Below, piece by piece: positions 1 through 7,662 of a stretch of 64,000 bases of DNA. Position 1 is the first letter of the stretch, and each line of letters begins with the position of its first letter. Source of the stretch: Caballeronia insecticola. GTDB lineage: Bacteria; Pseudomonadota; Gammaproteobacteria; Burkholderiales; Burkholderiaceae. The DNA lies in the NCBI RefSeq assembly GCF_000402035.1, contig NC_021294.1, forward strand, positions 868,001-932,000, given 5' to 3'. Under the pieces are notes generated by a model. It did no database searches and was not told the origin of the DNA. It saw only the letters and a program-made list of their open reading frames with translations. The position numbers were made by a program, and so were the translations under genes.

Positions 1-213
1 AATGCCGTCGCGCCCGGCGTGATTCAGACGCCGTTCCAGGAACGCTTCACGACGCCCGAGCAACTCGAATCGTTCCGCAAAGCCATTCCGATGGGCTTCA
101 TCGGCGAACCCGACGATTGCAGCGGCGCGTTCCTCTACCTCGCATCGGAAGCAATGTCGCGCTACGTGACGGGGCAAATCATCGATGTCAACGGCGGGCA
201 ACTGATGCCGTGA
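1..213 (+). CDS. SDR family oxidoreductase, C-terminal fragment
   Basis: The frame is open from the left edge to a TGA at 211-213 and encodes about 70 residues. It carries the usual SDR C-terminal signature: NAVAPGVIQTP after the cofactor fold, then FLYLASE, and the closing VTGQIIDVNGGQLMP. Family members are NAD(P)-dependent dehydrogenases or 3-oxoacyl-ACP reductase-like enzymes. The catalytic Tyr-Lys and the Rossmann glycines lie outside the window, so the substrate cannot be judged. The next gene starts 65 nt downstream on the same strand with its own ribosome-binding site. Confidence 0.9.
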   Translation, partial: NAVAPGVIQTPFQERFTTPEQLESFRKAIPMGFIGEPDDCSGAFLYLASEAMSRYVTGQIIDVNGGQLMP

Positions 214-278
214 GCTTTAAGTTGCGCATGGTATAAGCGCTTGATCTTGGTCGCACGCAATAAAGGAGAACGTAGGAG

Positions 279-2009
279 ATGCTTGTGAAAAAACAACCGT
301 GCTTTCGATCCCTCGCGCTGAGCGCCTTCGTGGCGTCCGCGCTCCTGACGGCGGGATTCGTCGAAACCACGCCGGCGCACGCGAAGACGGCCGACCAGCC
401 GCAAGTTTTGAAAGCGTCGGCGGTCGCGGTCGCCGACAAATACGCCGCCGACACCGCCGAGCAAATCTTCAAGCAAGGCGGCAATGCGGTCGATGCGGCC
501 GTCGCCATCGCCTTCACGCTCGCGGTCACTTATCCCGAAGCGGGCAACATCGGCGGCGGCGGCTTCATGACGCTGTACGTGGATCATCGTCCGTACTTCC
601 TCGACTATCGCGAACGCGCGCCGCTCGCCGCCACGCGCAACATGTATCTCGACGACAAGGGCGAAGTCATCAAGGGCATGAGCCTTTTTGGCCATCGCGC
701 GGTGGGCGTGCCGGGCACCGTCGACGGCATGTGGGAAGCGCAGAAGCGTTTCGGCAAGCTGAAGTGGAAGCAGGTGCTCGCGCCGGCCATCAAGTACGCA
801 CAAGATGGCTTCGAAGTCGACGATCAACTGATCCAGCGGCGCGACAACGCCTCGAAGGATTTCGCCGGCAAGACCAATTTCGACCTGTACTTCGGCGGCA
901 TGAAGGCGGGCCAGGTCTTCAAGCAGCCCGACCTTGCGAAGACGCTGCAACTCATCTCCGATAAAGGCGCGAAAGGCTTCTACCAGGGCGAGACGGCCGA
1001 TCTGATCGCCAAGTCGATGGAAGGCCACGGCCTCATCACCACGCGCGATCTGAAGGACTACAAGGCCGTGTGGCGTCAGCCGATCACCGCGAGCTGGAAC
1101 GGCTATCGCGTGATCACCGCGCCGCCGCCGAGTTCGGGCGGCATCGGTCTCGTGCAGTTGCTCAAGATGAAGGCCGATCTCAAGGACAAGTTCCAGGACG
1201 TGCCGCTCGATTCCGCGCAGTACATTCATCTCGTGGCCGAAATCGAGAAACGCGTGTTCGCGGACCGCGCGCAATATCTCGGCGATCCCGACTTCTACAA
1301 GGTGCCCGTCGCGCAGCTCATCAACGACGACTATCTCCTGAAGCGCGCGCAGGAAGTGAATCCCGATACGCCGTCGGACACCAAGAGCGTGCAGCCGGGA
1401 CTCGGCACGTCGATGCCCGAGAAGGCGGAAACAACGCACTTCTCGGTGGTCGACAAATGGGGCAACGCCGTGTCGAACACGTACACGATCAACGGTTACT
1501 TTGGCTCGGGCGTGATCGCCGAAGGCACGGGCGTCGTGCTCAACGACGAAATGGACGACTTCGCGTCGAAGCCGGGCGTGCCGAACATGTTCGGCGTCGT
1601 CGGCAGCGATGCGAATTCCATCGCGCCGAAGAAGCGCCCGCTCTCGTCGATGACGCCGACCATCCTCACGAAGGACGACAAAGTCGCGATGGTGATCGGC
1701 ACGCCGGGCGGATCGCGCATCTTCACGTCGATCTTCCAGGTCATCACGAACGTGTACGACTTCAAGATGCCGCTGGCCGAAGCCGTCGGCGCAACGCGCT
1801 TCCATCATCAGTTGCTGCCGGTGAACACGATCTATCAGGAGCCGTATCATCAACTGGATGCGGAGGTCGTCAAGCAGCTCGAAGACAAGGGCTACACGTT
1901 CACGATGCAGGGCTTCAACGGCGACATCCAGGCCATCCGCATCGACGACGACACACCCGAGCCGATGTCCGATCCGCGTGGACGCGGCGTGTCGCGCACC
2001 ATCAGGTAA
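279..2009 (+). CDS. ggt: Gamma-glutamyltransferase (periplasmic)
   Basis: The 576-residue protein starts with a signal peptide (basic MLVKKQ, hydrophobic stretch, AHA cleavage region near residue 35). It is the usual length for GGT, which cleaves glutathione and gamma-glutamyl compounds in the periplasm and matures by autocleavage into two subunits. The TTHFSV motif at residues 385-390 marks the cleavage point, and T385 would be the N-terminal nucleophile of the small subunit. Also visible are GGGGF near residue 92 and PLSSMTPTI in the small subunit, both typical of the family. The start is supported by GGAG just upstream. A 13-bp hairpin lies 36 nt after the stop. Substrate preference (glutathione versus other gamma-glutamyl compounds) is not decided by sequence. 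Confidence 0.95.
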   Translation: MLVKKQPCFRSLALSAFVASALLTAGFVETTPAHAKTADQPQVLKASAVAVADKYAADTAEQIFKQGGNAVDAAVAIAFTLAVTYPEAGNIGGGGFMTLYVDHRPYFLDYRERAPLAATRNMYLDDKGEVIKGMSLFGHRAVGVPGTVDGMWEAQKRFGKLKWKQVLAPAIKYAQDGFEVDDQLIQRRDNASKDFAGKTNFDLYFGGMKAGQVFKQPDLAKTLQLISDKGAKGFYQGETADLIAKSMEGHGLITTRDLKDYKAVWRQPITASWNGYRVITAPPPSSGGIGLVQLLKMKADLKDKFQDVPLDSAQYIHLVAEIEKRVFADRAQYLGDPDFYKVPVAQLINDDYLLKRAQEVNPDTPSDTKSVQPGLGTSMPEKAETTHFSVVDKWGNAVSNTYTINGYFGSGVIAEGTGVVLNDEMDDFASKPGVPNMFGVVGSDANSIAPKKRPLSSMTPTILTKDDKVAMVIGTPGGSRIFTSIFQVITNVYDFKMPLAEAVGATRFHHQLLPVNTIYQEPYHQLDAEVVKQLEDKGYTFTMQGFNGDIQAIRIDDDTPEPMSDPRGRGVSRTIR

Positions 2010-2341
2010 TGCGGCGCAACCGGCATCGCGCGTAATATGGCGTCCGCACCGGACTAGGCGTTTGCCCTAGTCCGGTGCTCGTCCGGACTTGCCGGAGCCC
2101 CGCCCCGCGCGGGATTCCCAGCATATAAGCCCCTCGGCATGACCGGCATGTTTTTCATGGGATTGGACCCCGCGTTCTGTTCCCCTAGTCTCTGTCCTGA
2201 CCGAGTGCAGCGCGAGCGCACATCACTCGGCTTCATCCAGAACTACATACGAGACGACCCTGACGATGGACCCGCAGTGCCCGACGTGCTGATGCGCGGC
2301 GCACGGTGTTCCGTTTCAGCGTGCTGATAAAGGAGCAGCTC
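2010..2341. other. Intergenic region between ggt and the purine permease
   Basis: These 332 nt hold the hairpin at 2046-2078 and presumably the promoter and leader of the NCS2 gene. I looked for a purine riboswitch core and did not find one. No convincing coding frame is present. Confidence 0.6.
2046..2078 (+). terminator. Hairpin downstream of ggt
   Basis: Perfect 13-bp inverted repeat: GCACCGGACTAGG at 2046-2058 pairs with its complement at 2066-2078 across a 7-nt loop. No clear T-run follows, so it is either a weak intrinsic terminator or an RNA 3' end stabiliser for ggt. Confidence 0.55.
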
Positions 2342-3748
2342 ATGATGGAATCCTCCGCCCAGCAGCTTGGCGACATCGACATCACCCCCACCGAACGTCC
2401 GGAAAACGTTCATACCGCGAGCGGCGGATTTCTCGACCGCTATTTCGGCATTTCAAAGACCGGCAGCACGGAGAAACGCGAAGTCGTCGCGGGCATCACG
2501 ACATTTCTCGCGATGGTCTATTCCGTGTTCGTCGTGCCGGGCATGCTCGGCAAGGCGGGCTTCGACACCAGCGCCGTGTTCGTCGCCGTGTGTCTCACGA
2601 CCGCGTTCGGCTCGCTCCTGATGGGCATCTGGGCGCGCCTGCCGATCGCCATCGGCTGCGCGATTTCGCTGACCGCGTTCACGGCGTTCGGGCTCGTGCT
2701 CGGCAAGGGACTCACGCCGGCCATCGCGCTGGGCGCGGTGTTCCTGATGGGCGTCGTGTTCACGGCGATCTCCGTCACTGGCGTGCGCTCGTGGATTCTG
2801 CGCAATCTGCCGGTGGGCGTCGCGCACGGCACGGGTATCGGCATCGGCTTGTTTCTGCTGCTGATCGCGTCGAACGATGTCGGCCTCATCATCAAGAATC
2901 CTGCGGCCGGCATGCCGGTATCGCTCGGGCATATCACGGCGTTTCCGGTGCTGATGTCGGTGGCGGGGCTCGCGGCGATCTTCGGCCTCGAACGCCGTCG
3001 CGTGCCGGGCGGCATCCTGCTCGTGGTGGTCGGGCTGTCGGTGATCGGCCTGATCTTCGATCCGTCCGTGCGCTTTCACGGCGTGTTTGCGTGGCCGGCG
3101 CTCTCGGCACCGGGACATGCGTCGCTGATCGGCGCAATGGACATCAAGGGCGCGCTCTCGATGGCCGTGCTGCCGAGCGTCCTCGCCCTCGTCATGACCG
3201 CGGTCTTCGATGCGACCGGCACGATCCGCGCGGTGGCCGGCCAGGCGGGCCAGATCGACCAGAACGGGCGCATCGTCAACGGCGGCCGCGCGCTGACCGC
3301 CGATTCGCTGAGCTCGATCTTCTCGGCGTGCTTCGGCGGCGCACCGGCGGCGGCGTATATCGAATCGTCGGTGGGCGTGGCGGCGGGCGCGAAGACGGGC
3401 CTGGCGGCGACGGTCGTCGGCGCGCTGTTCCTCGCGGTGATGTTCCTCTCGCCGCTCGCGTCACTCGTGCCTTCTTACGCGACGGCCCCGGCGCTGATGT
3501 ACGTCGGTCTGCTGATGCTCGGCAACGTCAGCAAGCTGCATTTCGACGACACCGTCGACACCATGTCCGGCCTCGTCTGCGCGGTGTATATCGTGCTGTC
3601 GGCGAATATCGTGACGGGCATCATGCTCGGCTTCTCTACGCTCGTGATCGGCCGCATCGTGGCGGGCGAATGGCGCAAGCTCAACGTTGGCACGGTGGCG
3701 ATCGCCGTGGTGCTTGCCGTGTTCTATCTCGGCGGCTGGGCAATCTGA
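2342..3748 (+). CDS. NCS2-family adenine/guanine/hypoxanthine permease (AzgA/PbuG type)
   Basis: A 468-residue, strongly hydrophobic inner-membrane transporter of the COG2252 branch of the NCS2 family, proton-coupled importers of purine bases. It begins with the typical leader [13 protein letters not shown] and [15 protein letters not shown]. It also carries DATGTIRAV and the [13 protein letters not shown] signature around the family's substrate-binding helices. AAGGAG at 2332-2337, six bases before ATG 2342, fixes the start; an earlier in-frame ATG at 2306 has no site. The gene stands alone between its leader and a strong terminator. Which purine is preferred cannot be read from the sequence. 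Confidence 0.93.
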   Translation: MMESSAQQLGDIDITPTERPENVHTASGGFLDRYFGISKTGSTEKREVVAGITTFLAMVYSVFVVPGMLGKAGFDTSAVFVAVCLTTAFGSLLMGIWARLPIAIGCAISLTAFTAFGLVLGKGLTPAIALGAVFLMGVVFTAISVTGVRSWILRNLPVGVAHGTGIGIGLFLLLIASNDVGLIIKNPAAGMPVSLGHITAFPVLMSVAGLAAIFGLERRRVPGGILLVVVGLSVIGLIFDPSVRFHGVFAWPALSAPGHASLIGAMDIKGALSMAVLPSVLALVMTAVFDATGTIRAVAGQAGQIDQNGRIVNGGRALTADSLSSIFSACFGGAPAAAYIESSVGVAAGAKTGLAATVVGALFLAVMFLSPLASLVPSYATAPALMYVGLLMLGNVSKLHFDDTVDTMSGLVCAVYIVLSANIVTGIMLGFSTLVIGRIVAGEWRKLNVGTVAIAVVLAVFYLGGWAI

Positions 3749-3769
3749 CGGGTCGTATCGTCTGACGCT

Positions 3770-3805
3770 AAAAAGCGCGCTGTCCGAAAGGACAGCGCGC
3801 TTTTT
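3770..3805. terminator. Strong bidirectional intrinsic terminator
   Basis: A 16-bp perfect stem (3770-3785 with 3790-3805) is closed by a GAAA tetraloop. The outer base pairs form A5/T5, so it ends in a T-run on both strands. It separates the convergent purine permease and SRPBCC genes. Confidence 0.95.
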
Positions 3806-3820
3806 GTTTTGGCGAAGCCG

Positions 3821-4258
3821 TTATTTGGATGTCAGCGCGACGGCGCCCGTCTCCAGCAGCGACTTGAGATTCGAGAGAATCTTCGGCCAGCCGCCCGACA
3901 CCGCCTCGATGAACTTCCGGCCTTCGCTCACGTGCGTGACGGTGAGCTTGACGGCTTCGTCAAGCGCTTCGATTTCGTAGGTGCAGCGCGACCAGCCCTC
4001 GTCCTTCAGATCGTCGCGGAATTCGTTGCGCCATTTGAGCACCAGCCGCCTGTTCGGCTCGGCTTCCAGCACCTCGCCCGAGTCCGCGACGCGGCCATCG
4101 GAAAACAGCATCTTCCACGCCGAGCCGGCCTTCCAGTCCGACTCCTGGTGCACGCCGAACCAGTATTGCTTCTGCCACTCGGGCGTGGTCAACGCGGTCC
4201 AGAGCTTCTCCGGCGTCGTGCGGATATAAGTCACGTACACAAAGGCGTTGCTAGTCAT
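3821..4258 (-). CDS. SRPBCC / AHSA1-like domain protein
   Basis: A 145-residue protein of the START/Bet v1-like superfamily in the AHSA1 branch. It shows the family start FVYVTYIRTTPEKLWTALT, a central WKMLFSDGR and the C-terminal GGWPKILSNLKSLLE. Such proteins form a hydrophobic pocket, and many unnamed members are encoded beside an ArsR regulator, as here. ATG 4258 follows AAGGAGACGATC. An in-frame ATG at 4273 lies inside that ribosome-binding site and is rejected. The gene overlaps the end of the upstream arsR-type gene by 8 nt, so the two are cotranscribed and probably translationally coupled. Ligand unknown. Confidence 0.9.
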   Translation of the reverse strand: MTSNAFVYVTYIRTTPEKLWTALTTPEWQKQYWFGVHQESDWKAGSAWKMLFSDGRVADSGEVLEAEPNRRLVLKWRNEFRDDLKDEGWSRCTYEIEALDEAVKLTVTHVSEGRKFIEAVSGGWPKILSNLKSLLETGAVALTSK

Positions 4259-4574
4259 GATCGTCTCCTTCAAGCGTGCGTTTCAGATCGGCCAGAGCGT
4301 CCAGACGCGGGCGCTCGAACTTGCTGATCCAGCGCTGCGCAATCTCGTGGATCGGCACCGGATTGAGCAAATGACGCTTCTCGCGGCCATGCCGTTGCGT
4401 CGCGACGAGATTCGCGGCTTCGAGCACGCCCAGATGTTTCGACACGGCCTGGCGCGTCATGCGTAGGCCCTCGCACAGTTCGGCCAGCGTCTGGCCGTTG
4501 GCGGCATGAAGCCGGTCGAGCAATTGTCTGCGGCTCGCGTCCGCTAGGGCGCGGAAAACAGAATCGTCATCCAT
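4251..4574 (-). CDS. ArsR-family transcriptional regulator
   Basis: A 107-residue winged-helix protein. The helix-turn-helix is recognisable as ELCEGLRMTRQAVSKHLGVLEAA, followed by the wing (ATQRHGREKRHLLNP). No clustered metal-binding cysteines are visible, so it belongs to the non-metal branch that pairs with SRPBCC genes. ATG 4574 is chosen as the start; a TTG at 4589 in frame lies between the promoter elements. Immediately upstream are TTGACA and CATAAT boxes whose spacing puts the transcription start at or next to the ATG, so the mRNA may be leaderless. An 8-bp-arm palindrome between the boxes is the likely autoregulatory operator. Confidence 0.92.
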   Translation of the reverse strand: MDDDSVFRALADASRRQLLDRLHAANGQTLAELCEGLRMTRQAVSKHLGVLEAANLVATQRHGREKRHLLNPVPIHEIAQRWISKFERPRLDALADLKRTLEGDDHD

Positions 4575-4580
4575 GAACGC

Positions 4581-4608
4581 ATTATGCAACCATTTGGTTG
4601 CATGTCAA
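4581..4608 (-). promoter_or_regulatory. Promoter with embedded palindromic operator for the ArsR/SRPBCC pair
   Basis: On the minus strand, TTGACA (4608-4603) and CATAAT (4586-4581) are 16 nt apart. Between them sits ATGCAACC-ATTT-GGTTGCAT (4583-4602), a palindrome with 8-bp arms that touches the -10 box. A bound dimer would block RNA polymerase. The predicted +1 is about 4574, the A of the ATG. Confidence 0.75.
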
Positions 4609-4656
4609 GCGTGATTCGATGCGTGATTCGATGCGGGATTCGACGCGTGACTCGAC
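4609..4656. repeat. Four imperfect 12-bp tandem repeats
   Basis: Four consecutive units of the form GCGTGATTCGAT (4609-4620, 4621-4632, then 4633-4644 and 4645-4656 with one or two changes) lie directly upstream of the -35 box of the ArsR promoter. They could be a slippage-derived spacer or repeated binding sites. Confidence 0.85.
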
Positions 4657-4665
4657 GTCAGAAAC

Positions 4666-4704
4666 GACAACGCCCCGGAAGCTAGAAGCCTCCGGGGCGT
4701 TGTC
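4666..4704. terminator. Intrinsic terminator downstream of the 49-residue gene
   Basis: A perfect 14-bp stem (4666-4679 with 4691-4704) with an 11-nt loop lies 35 nt past the stop of the minus-strand small gene. Only TTT follows on that strand, so termination may be partial. Confidence 0.75.
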
Positions 4705-4739
4705 TTGATGCGCTCGACCGGGTTACCGCCGTGTGTTGC

Positions 4740-4889
4740 TTACTTGCGGCGATACGATTCGACGAGGATTTCGCAGTTTTGCAGATGCAACTGGAGCGCG
4801 CGATCCCACTCACGGCGCAGCGCGGCCTTTGCCGAGCGCAGCCAGGAACCGAACGAAACGACCAAAGATTGTTGAGCGGTGGTTTTCAT
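4740..4889 (-). CDS. Small basic hypothetical protein (49 residues)
   Basis: The frame ATG 4889 to TAA 4740 encodes 49 residues beginning MKTTAQQSLVVSFGSWL and ending VESYRRK. It is rich in Arg, Lys and Leu, and its middle (RSAKAALRREWDRALQLHLQN) looks like one long amphipathic helix. It has GAGAG upstream of the start and a strong hairpin after the stop, which supports a real gene unit. There is no signal peptide or membrane segment. I recognise no family; a DUF-type protein restricted to Burkholderia-like genomes is likely. Function unknown. Confidence 0.7.
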   Translation of the reverse strand: MKTTAQQSLVVSFGSWLRSAKAALRREWDRALQLHLQNCEILVESYRRK

Positions 4890-4998
4890 CAGCGTCTCTC
4901 AGGGTAAGTAGCTAGGGAATAACCCTAACTATACGCCTTTCACGCTGCAATGCAACAAGTTCCCAAAAAAGCAACAGGGTATTCCCTTAGTCCATCGG

Positions 4999-5466
4999 TC
5001 AATTTTGCTGCGGCGCGTCCGGGGCGAGTTGCACGCCCTTTTTGAAGATGAAGCAGCCGTAGCCGCGCGGCTCGCCCGTCGCGATGACGCAGTACGCCGC
5101 TTTCGCGCGCGCATAGAACGCGAAACGCTCGACCGGCGCGAACGGCACCGCGCGCCCTTCTGCGGCATCGACTTCCTTCTGCGCCTCGCGCTGTACGGCG
5201 GGCAGCGCCTGCGCATCGCCGACAACTTCCATGCGCTCCGCCGGATGATCGACGAAAGTATCGAGCGGCAACACCGACAGCAACGCCTGCACGGCGCGCG
5301 GCGCGCTCACGCCATCGAGGCGCAGCACGCGGCCGAGCACGGTCTGACGGGCGACCGAATCGGCGGGGAAGTTGGCGTCGCAGATCACGACTTCGTCGCC
5401 GTGACCCATTGCGCAGAGCGCGTGGAGGATGTCGGCGTTGAGCAGCGGATCGATGTTCTTCAGCAT
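4999..5466 (-). CDS. RbsD/FucU-family sugar mutarotase
   Basis: A 155-residue protein of the RbsD/FucU family, which interconverts anomers of L-fucose or D-ribose. The conserved N-terminus MLKNIDPLLNADILHALCAMGHGDEVVICDANFP carries the catalytic-region GHGDE and DANFP motifs. The length fits the FucU branch slightly better than RbsD (about 139). It stands alone here, but a sugar-acid operon of the L-fucuronate/fuconate type lies 5 kb away (9995-12934), so an L-fucose role is possible. That link is inference only. Confidence 0.88.
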   Translation of the reverse strand: MLKNIDPLLNADILHALCAMGHGDEVVICDANFPADSVARQTVLGRVLRLDGVSAPRAVQALLSVLPLDTFVDHPAERMEVVGDAQALPAVQREAQKEVDAAEGRAVPFAPVERFAFYARAKAAYCVIATGEPRGYGCFIFKKGVQLAPDAPQQN

Positions 5467-5546
5467 GTGTCGGGTTTCTCCGTCCGGTTAAGCGCGGCGC
5501 GGGCCATGCCGCCGCGCGAAAACCTATGGTACCCGGCAGCGCGCTG

Positions 5547-6683
5547 CTAGGGCACGAGCAGATCGCCGGTACGCGCCGCTTCCCTGCCCGCGATGCGCGC
5601 GACCAGCATCCCCGCCGTCGCGAAACGCGTCCAGTGGCGCGCGTAGAGCACGCCGCCGGTCTGCGCGACAAGCGGCGTCAGGCGGTCTTCGAGCGGATCG
5701 AGCACCTCAGCGATCGTCTCGCCCGCGCGCACCGTAGCGCCGATCTCGCACCGGTGCAGAATCACGCCCGACACCGGCGAGTGGATGTATTCGCACCCTG
5801 CAAGCGGCGTCGCGGGATGGCGCAGCGGCGGCGGCACCGGTGCCTCGCCCGCGACCATGCCAGCATGCGTCAGATAGTCGATGATCGCCTGCGCATCGCG
5901 CGCGGCGGTTTCGTGCGACACGTCCCGCACGCCGCGCAGTTCCAGCGTGACAGGCGTGAGACCCGCCGGAATCGGAAAGCGGTCCGCGAACGCGCCGCGC
6001 AGATAGCGCCACGCCGACGCACACGCCTCGTCGAACGGCTCGCCGCCGGATACGTCCGCGAGCAACTGAGCCTCGCTGCCGAGATAGCGCGCGAGCGGCT
6101 CGATTGCGGGCCACGTTTCGGGCGTCGTGTAGAGATGCGCGACGGCCTCCCAGTCGCAATGCAGATCGATGACGAGATCCGCGTCGCATGCGAGCCGCAT
6201 CAGCGTGATGCGTTGCGAATCCAGTTCCGTCGCGGCCGCGCGTGTCGCAAGCGCATCGCGCAGCGCCGCGCGGATCAGACGGGCATTGTGCGTGGCATCG
6301 TCGGTGAGATGCGGCTTGAGCTGCATCGCCAGTTCGGGACCGAGTTCGGGGAAGCGCCGGTTGAAATCCTGCCCGGAACGCATTTCGAAGCGACCCATCT
6401 GCGTGCCGAACCAGTGCTGGTTCAGGCCCGCCGGATTGGCGAGCGGCACGAGCACGATGCGCGCCGCGAGCCGCCCGGACACCTCAAGCTCCGCGAAGCG
6501 GCGCTTCAGATACCACGCGACGACCATGCCCGGCAGTTCGTCCGCATGCAGCGACGCCTGAATGTAGACCTTGGGCCGCGACTCGTTGCCGTCGTCGGCG
6601 TGGTCGGGGCCGAAATGGTAGCTCGTGAGCGCTCGCCCGGTGCCGAGCGACGCGCCCACGAGAGGATGATGATGGACCTGCAT
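5547..6683 (-). CDS. Succinylglutamate desuccinylase/aspartoacylase-family (M14-like) zinc hydrolase
   Basis: A 378-residue protein of the AstE/AspA family, zinc-dependent amidohydrolases related to carboxypeptidase A. Zinc-ligand motifs are visible as ASLHADELPG (HxxE) and the later His in VIDLHCDWEA. A candidate catalytic Glu sits in VTLELRGVRD. The C-terminal part (about 280-378) has a biotinyl-like fold region, as in related bacterial deacylases. ATG 6683 is preferred over 6722 because the earlier residues fall in the upstream terminator. The substrate, probably an N-acylated amino acid or peptide, is unknown. The upstream gene encodes an amino-acid binding protein, but a terminator separates them. 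Confidence 0.88.
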   Translation of the reverse strand: MQVHHHPLVGASLGTGRALTSYHFGPDHADDGNESRPKVYIQASLHADELPGMVVAWYLKRRFAELEVSGRLAARIVLVPLANPAGLNQHWFGTQMGRFEMRSGQDFNRRFPELGPELAMQLKPHLTDDATHNARLIRAALRDALATRAAATELDSQRITLMRLACDADLVIDLHCDWEAVAHLYTTPETWPAIEPLARYLGSEAQLLADVSGGEPFDEACASAWRYLRGAFADRFPIPAGLTPVTLELRGVRDVSHETAARDAQAIIDYLTHAGMVAGEAPVPPPLRHPATPLAGCEYIHSPVSGVILHRCEIGATVRAGETIAEVLDPLEDRLTPLVAQTGGVLYARHWTRFATAGMLVARIAGREAARTGDLLVP

Positions 6684-6708
6684 CGTCGGAGAATCTCTCG
6701 TCGAAAAG

Positions 6709-6735
6709 AAAAGGCACCGCAAGCGATGCCTTTTT
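6709..6735 (-). terminator. Intrinsic terminator after the amino-acid binding protein gene
   Basis: Arms AAAAGGCA (6709-6716) and TGCCTTTT (6727-6734) form an 8-bp stem with a 10-nt loop, ending in CTTTTC on the minus strand. Confidence 0.8.
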
Positions 6736-6761
6736 AGGGGAATGGCGATGCGCCGCAGCGC

Positions 6762-7559
6762 TTAATGGATCGAGATATCGGTCTCGAAGTATTTCGCCAT
6801 GATGCGCTTGAACGTGCCGTTCTTCTTGATCTCGGCGAATGCCGTGTTCAGCCCGTTCTTCAGGTCGGCGTCGCCTTTGCGCAGGCCGATAGCCGTGCCC
6901 GGACCAATGAGGGCCTTGTCCTCGACGATCGGCCCGACGAGCGCGAACGACTTGCCCTGCGGCTTCTTCAGAAAGCCGATGGCGGCCTGCGCGGCATCCG
7001 TGAACATCGCGTCGATGCGGCCGGCGACGAGGTCCGTCTCGACCTGTTCCTCATCCGCGTAAGGCACGACCGTCACGCCCTGCGGTTCCCACTTGGCCTT
7101 CGCGTAACGCTCCTGCACGGTGCCCTGCTCCACGCCGACGCGCTTGCCCTTCAGCGCCTGCGGCGTCGGCAGAATGCCCGAACCCGCGCGCGCGACGAGT
7201 TGCGCGTGCGTGTCGTATAGCGGATCGGTGAAATCGATCTGCTTCAGACGCTCTTCGGTGATGCCCATGTCGGACAGCACGGCGTCGAACTTGCGCGCCT
7301 TGAGGCCGGGAATCATGCCGTCGAAATTGTTCTCGACCCACACGCACTTGACTTTCATCTGCGCGCACAGGGCGTTGCCGAGGTCGATGTCGAAGCCGGC
7401 GAGCTTGCCGTCGGCTTGCTTGGATTCGAACGGAGGATAGGACGGATCGACGGCGAAACGGATCTGCGTGATTTCTTTGGCTTGCGCGGAGAACGAAACG
7501 ACTGCAAGTGCGGCAATGATCGAACTCAGCGCGAATGATGCGGACTTCTTGAATGACAT
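6762..7559 (-). CDS. ABC transporter substrate-binding protein, polar/basic amino acid type
   Basis: A 265-residue periplasmic binding protein of solute-binding family 3 (HisJ/ArgT/GlnH). MSFKKS is followed by a hydrophobic signal segment and a cleavage site near AQAKEI. The mature protein starts IRFAVDPSYPPFESKQADGKLAGFDIDLGNAL, the family hallmark; GVEQGTVQERYA and GTAIGLRKGD follow. ATG 7559 has AAGGA upstream; earlier in-frame starts are rejected because they would bury the signal peptide. No permease or ATPase genes adjoin it, so it must work with components encoded elsewhere. Confidence 0.93.
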   Translation of the reverse strand: MSFKKSASFALSSIIAALAVVSFSAQAKEITQIRFAVDPSYPPFESKQADGKLAGFDIDLGNALCAQMKVKCVWVENNFDGMIPGLKARKFDAVLSDMGITEERLKQIDFTDPLYDTHAQLVARAGSGILPTPQALKGKRVGVEQGTVQERYAKAKWEPQGVTVVPYADEEQVETDLVAGRIDAMFTDAAQAAIGFLKKPQGKSFALVGPIVEDKALIGPGTAIGLRKGDADLKNGLNTAFAEIKKNGTFKRIMAKYFETDISIH

Positions 7560-7662
7560 GCTTTTCCTTCGGGACTTTCGATGTGACGGTGAGACGTGGC
7601 GCGAGCGCGCCGAAAAACGTGCATGGTAACAAAAGCGCACGCCTCACCGCCGAAGCCGTCCG

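Noticed and set aside
2079..2341. Possible purine riboswitch before the NCS2 permease
   Set aside because: No match to the conserved purine-riboswitch core was seen.
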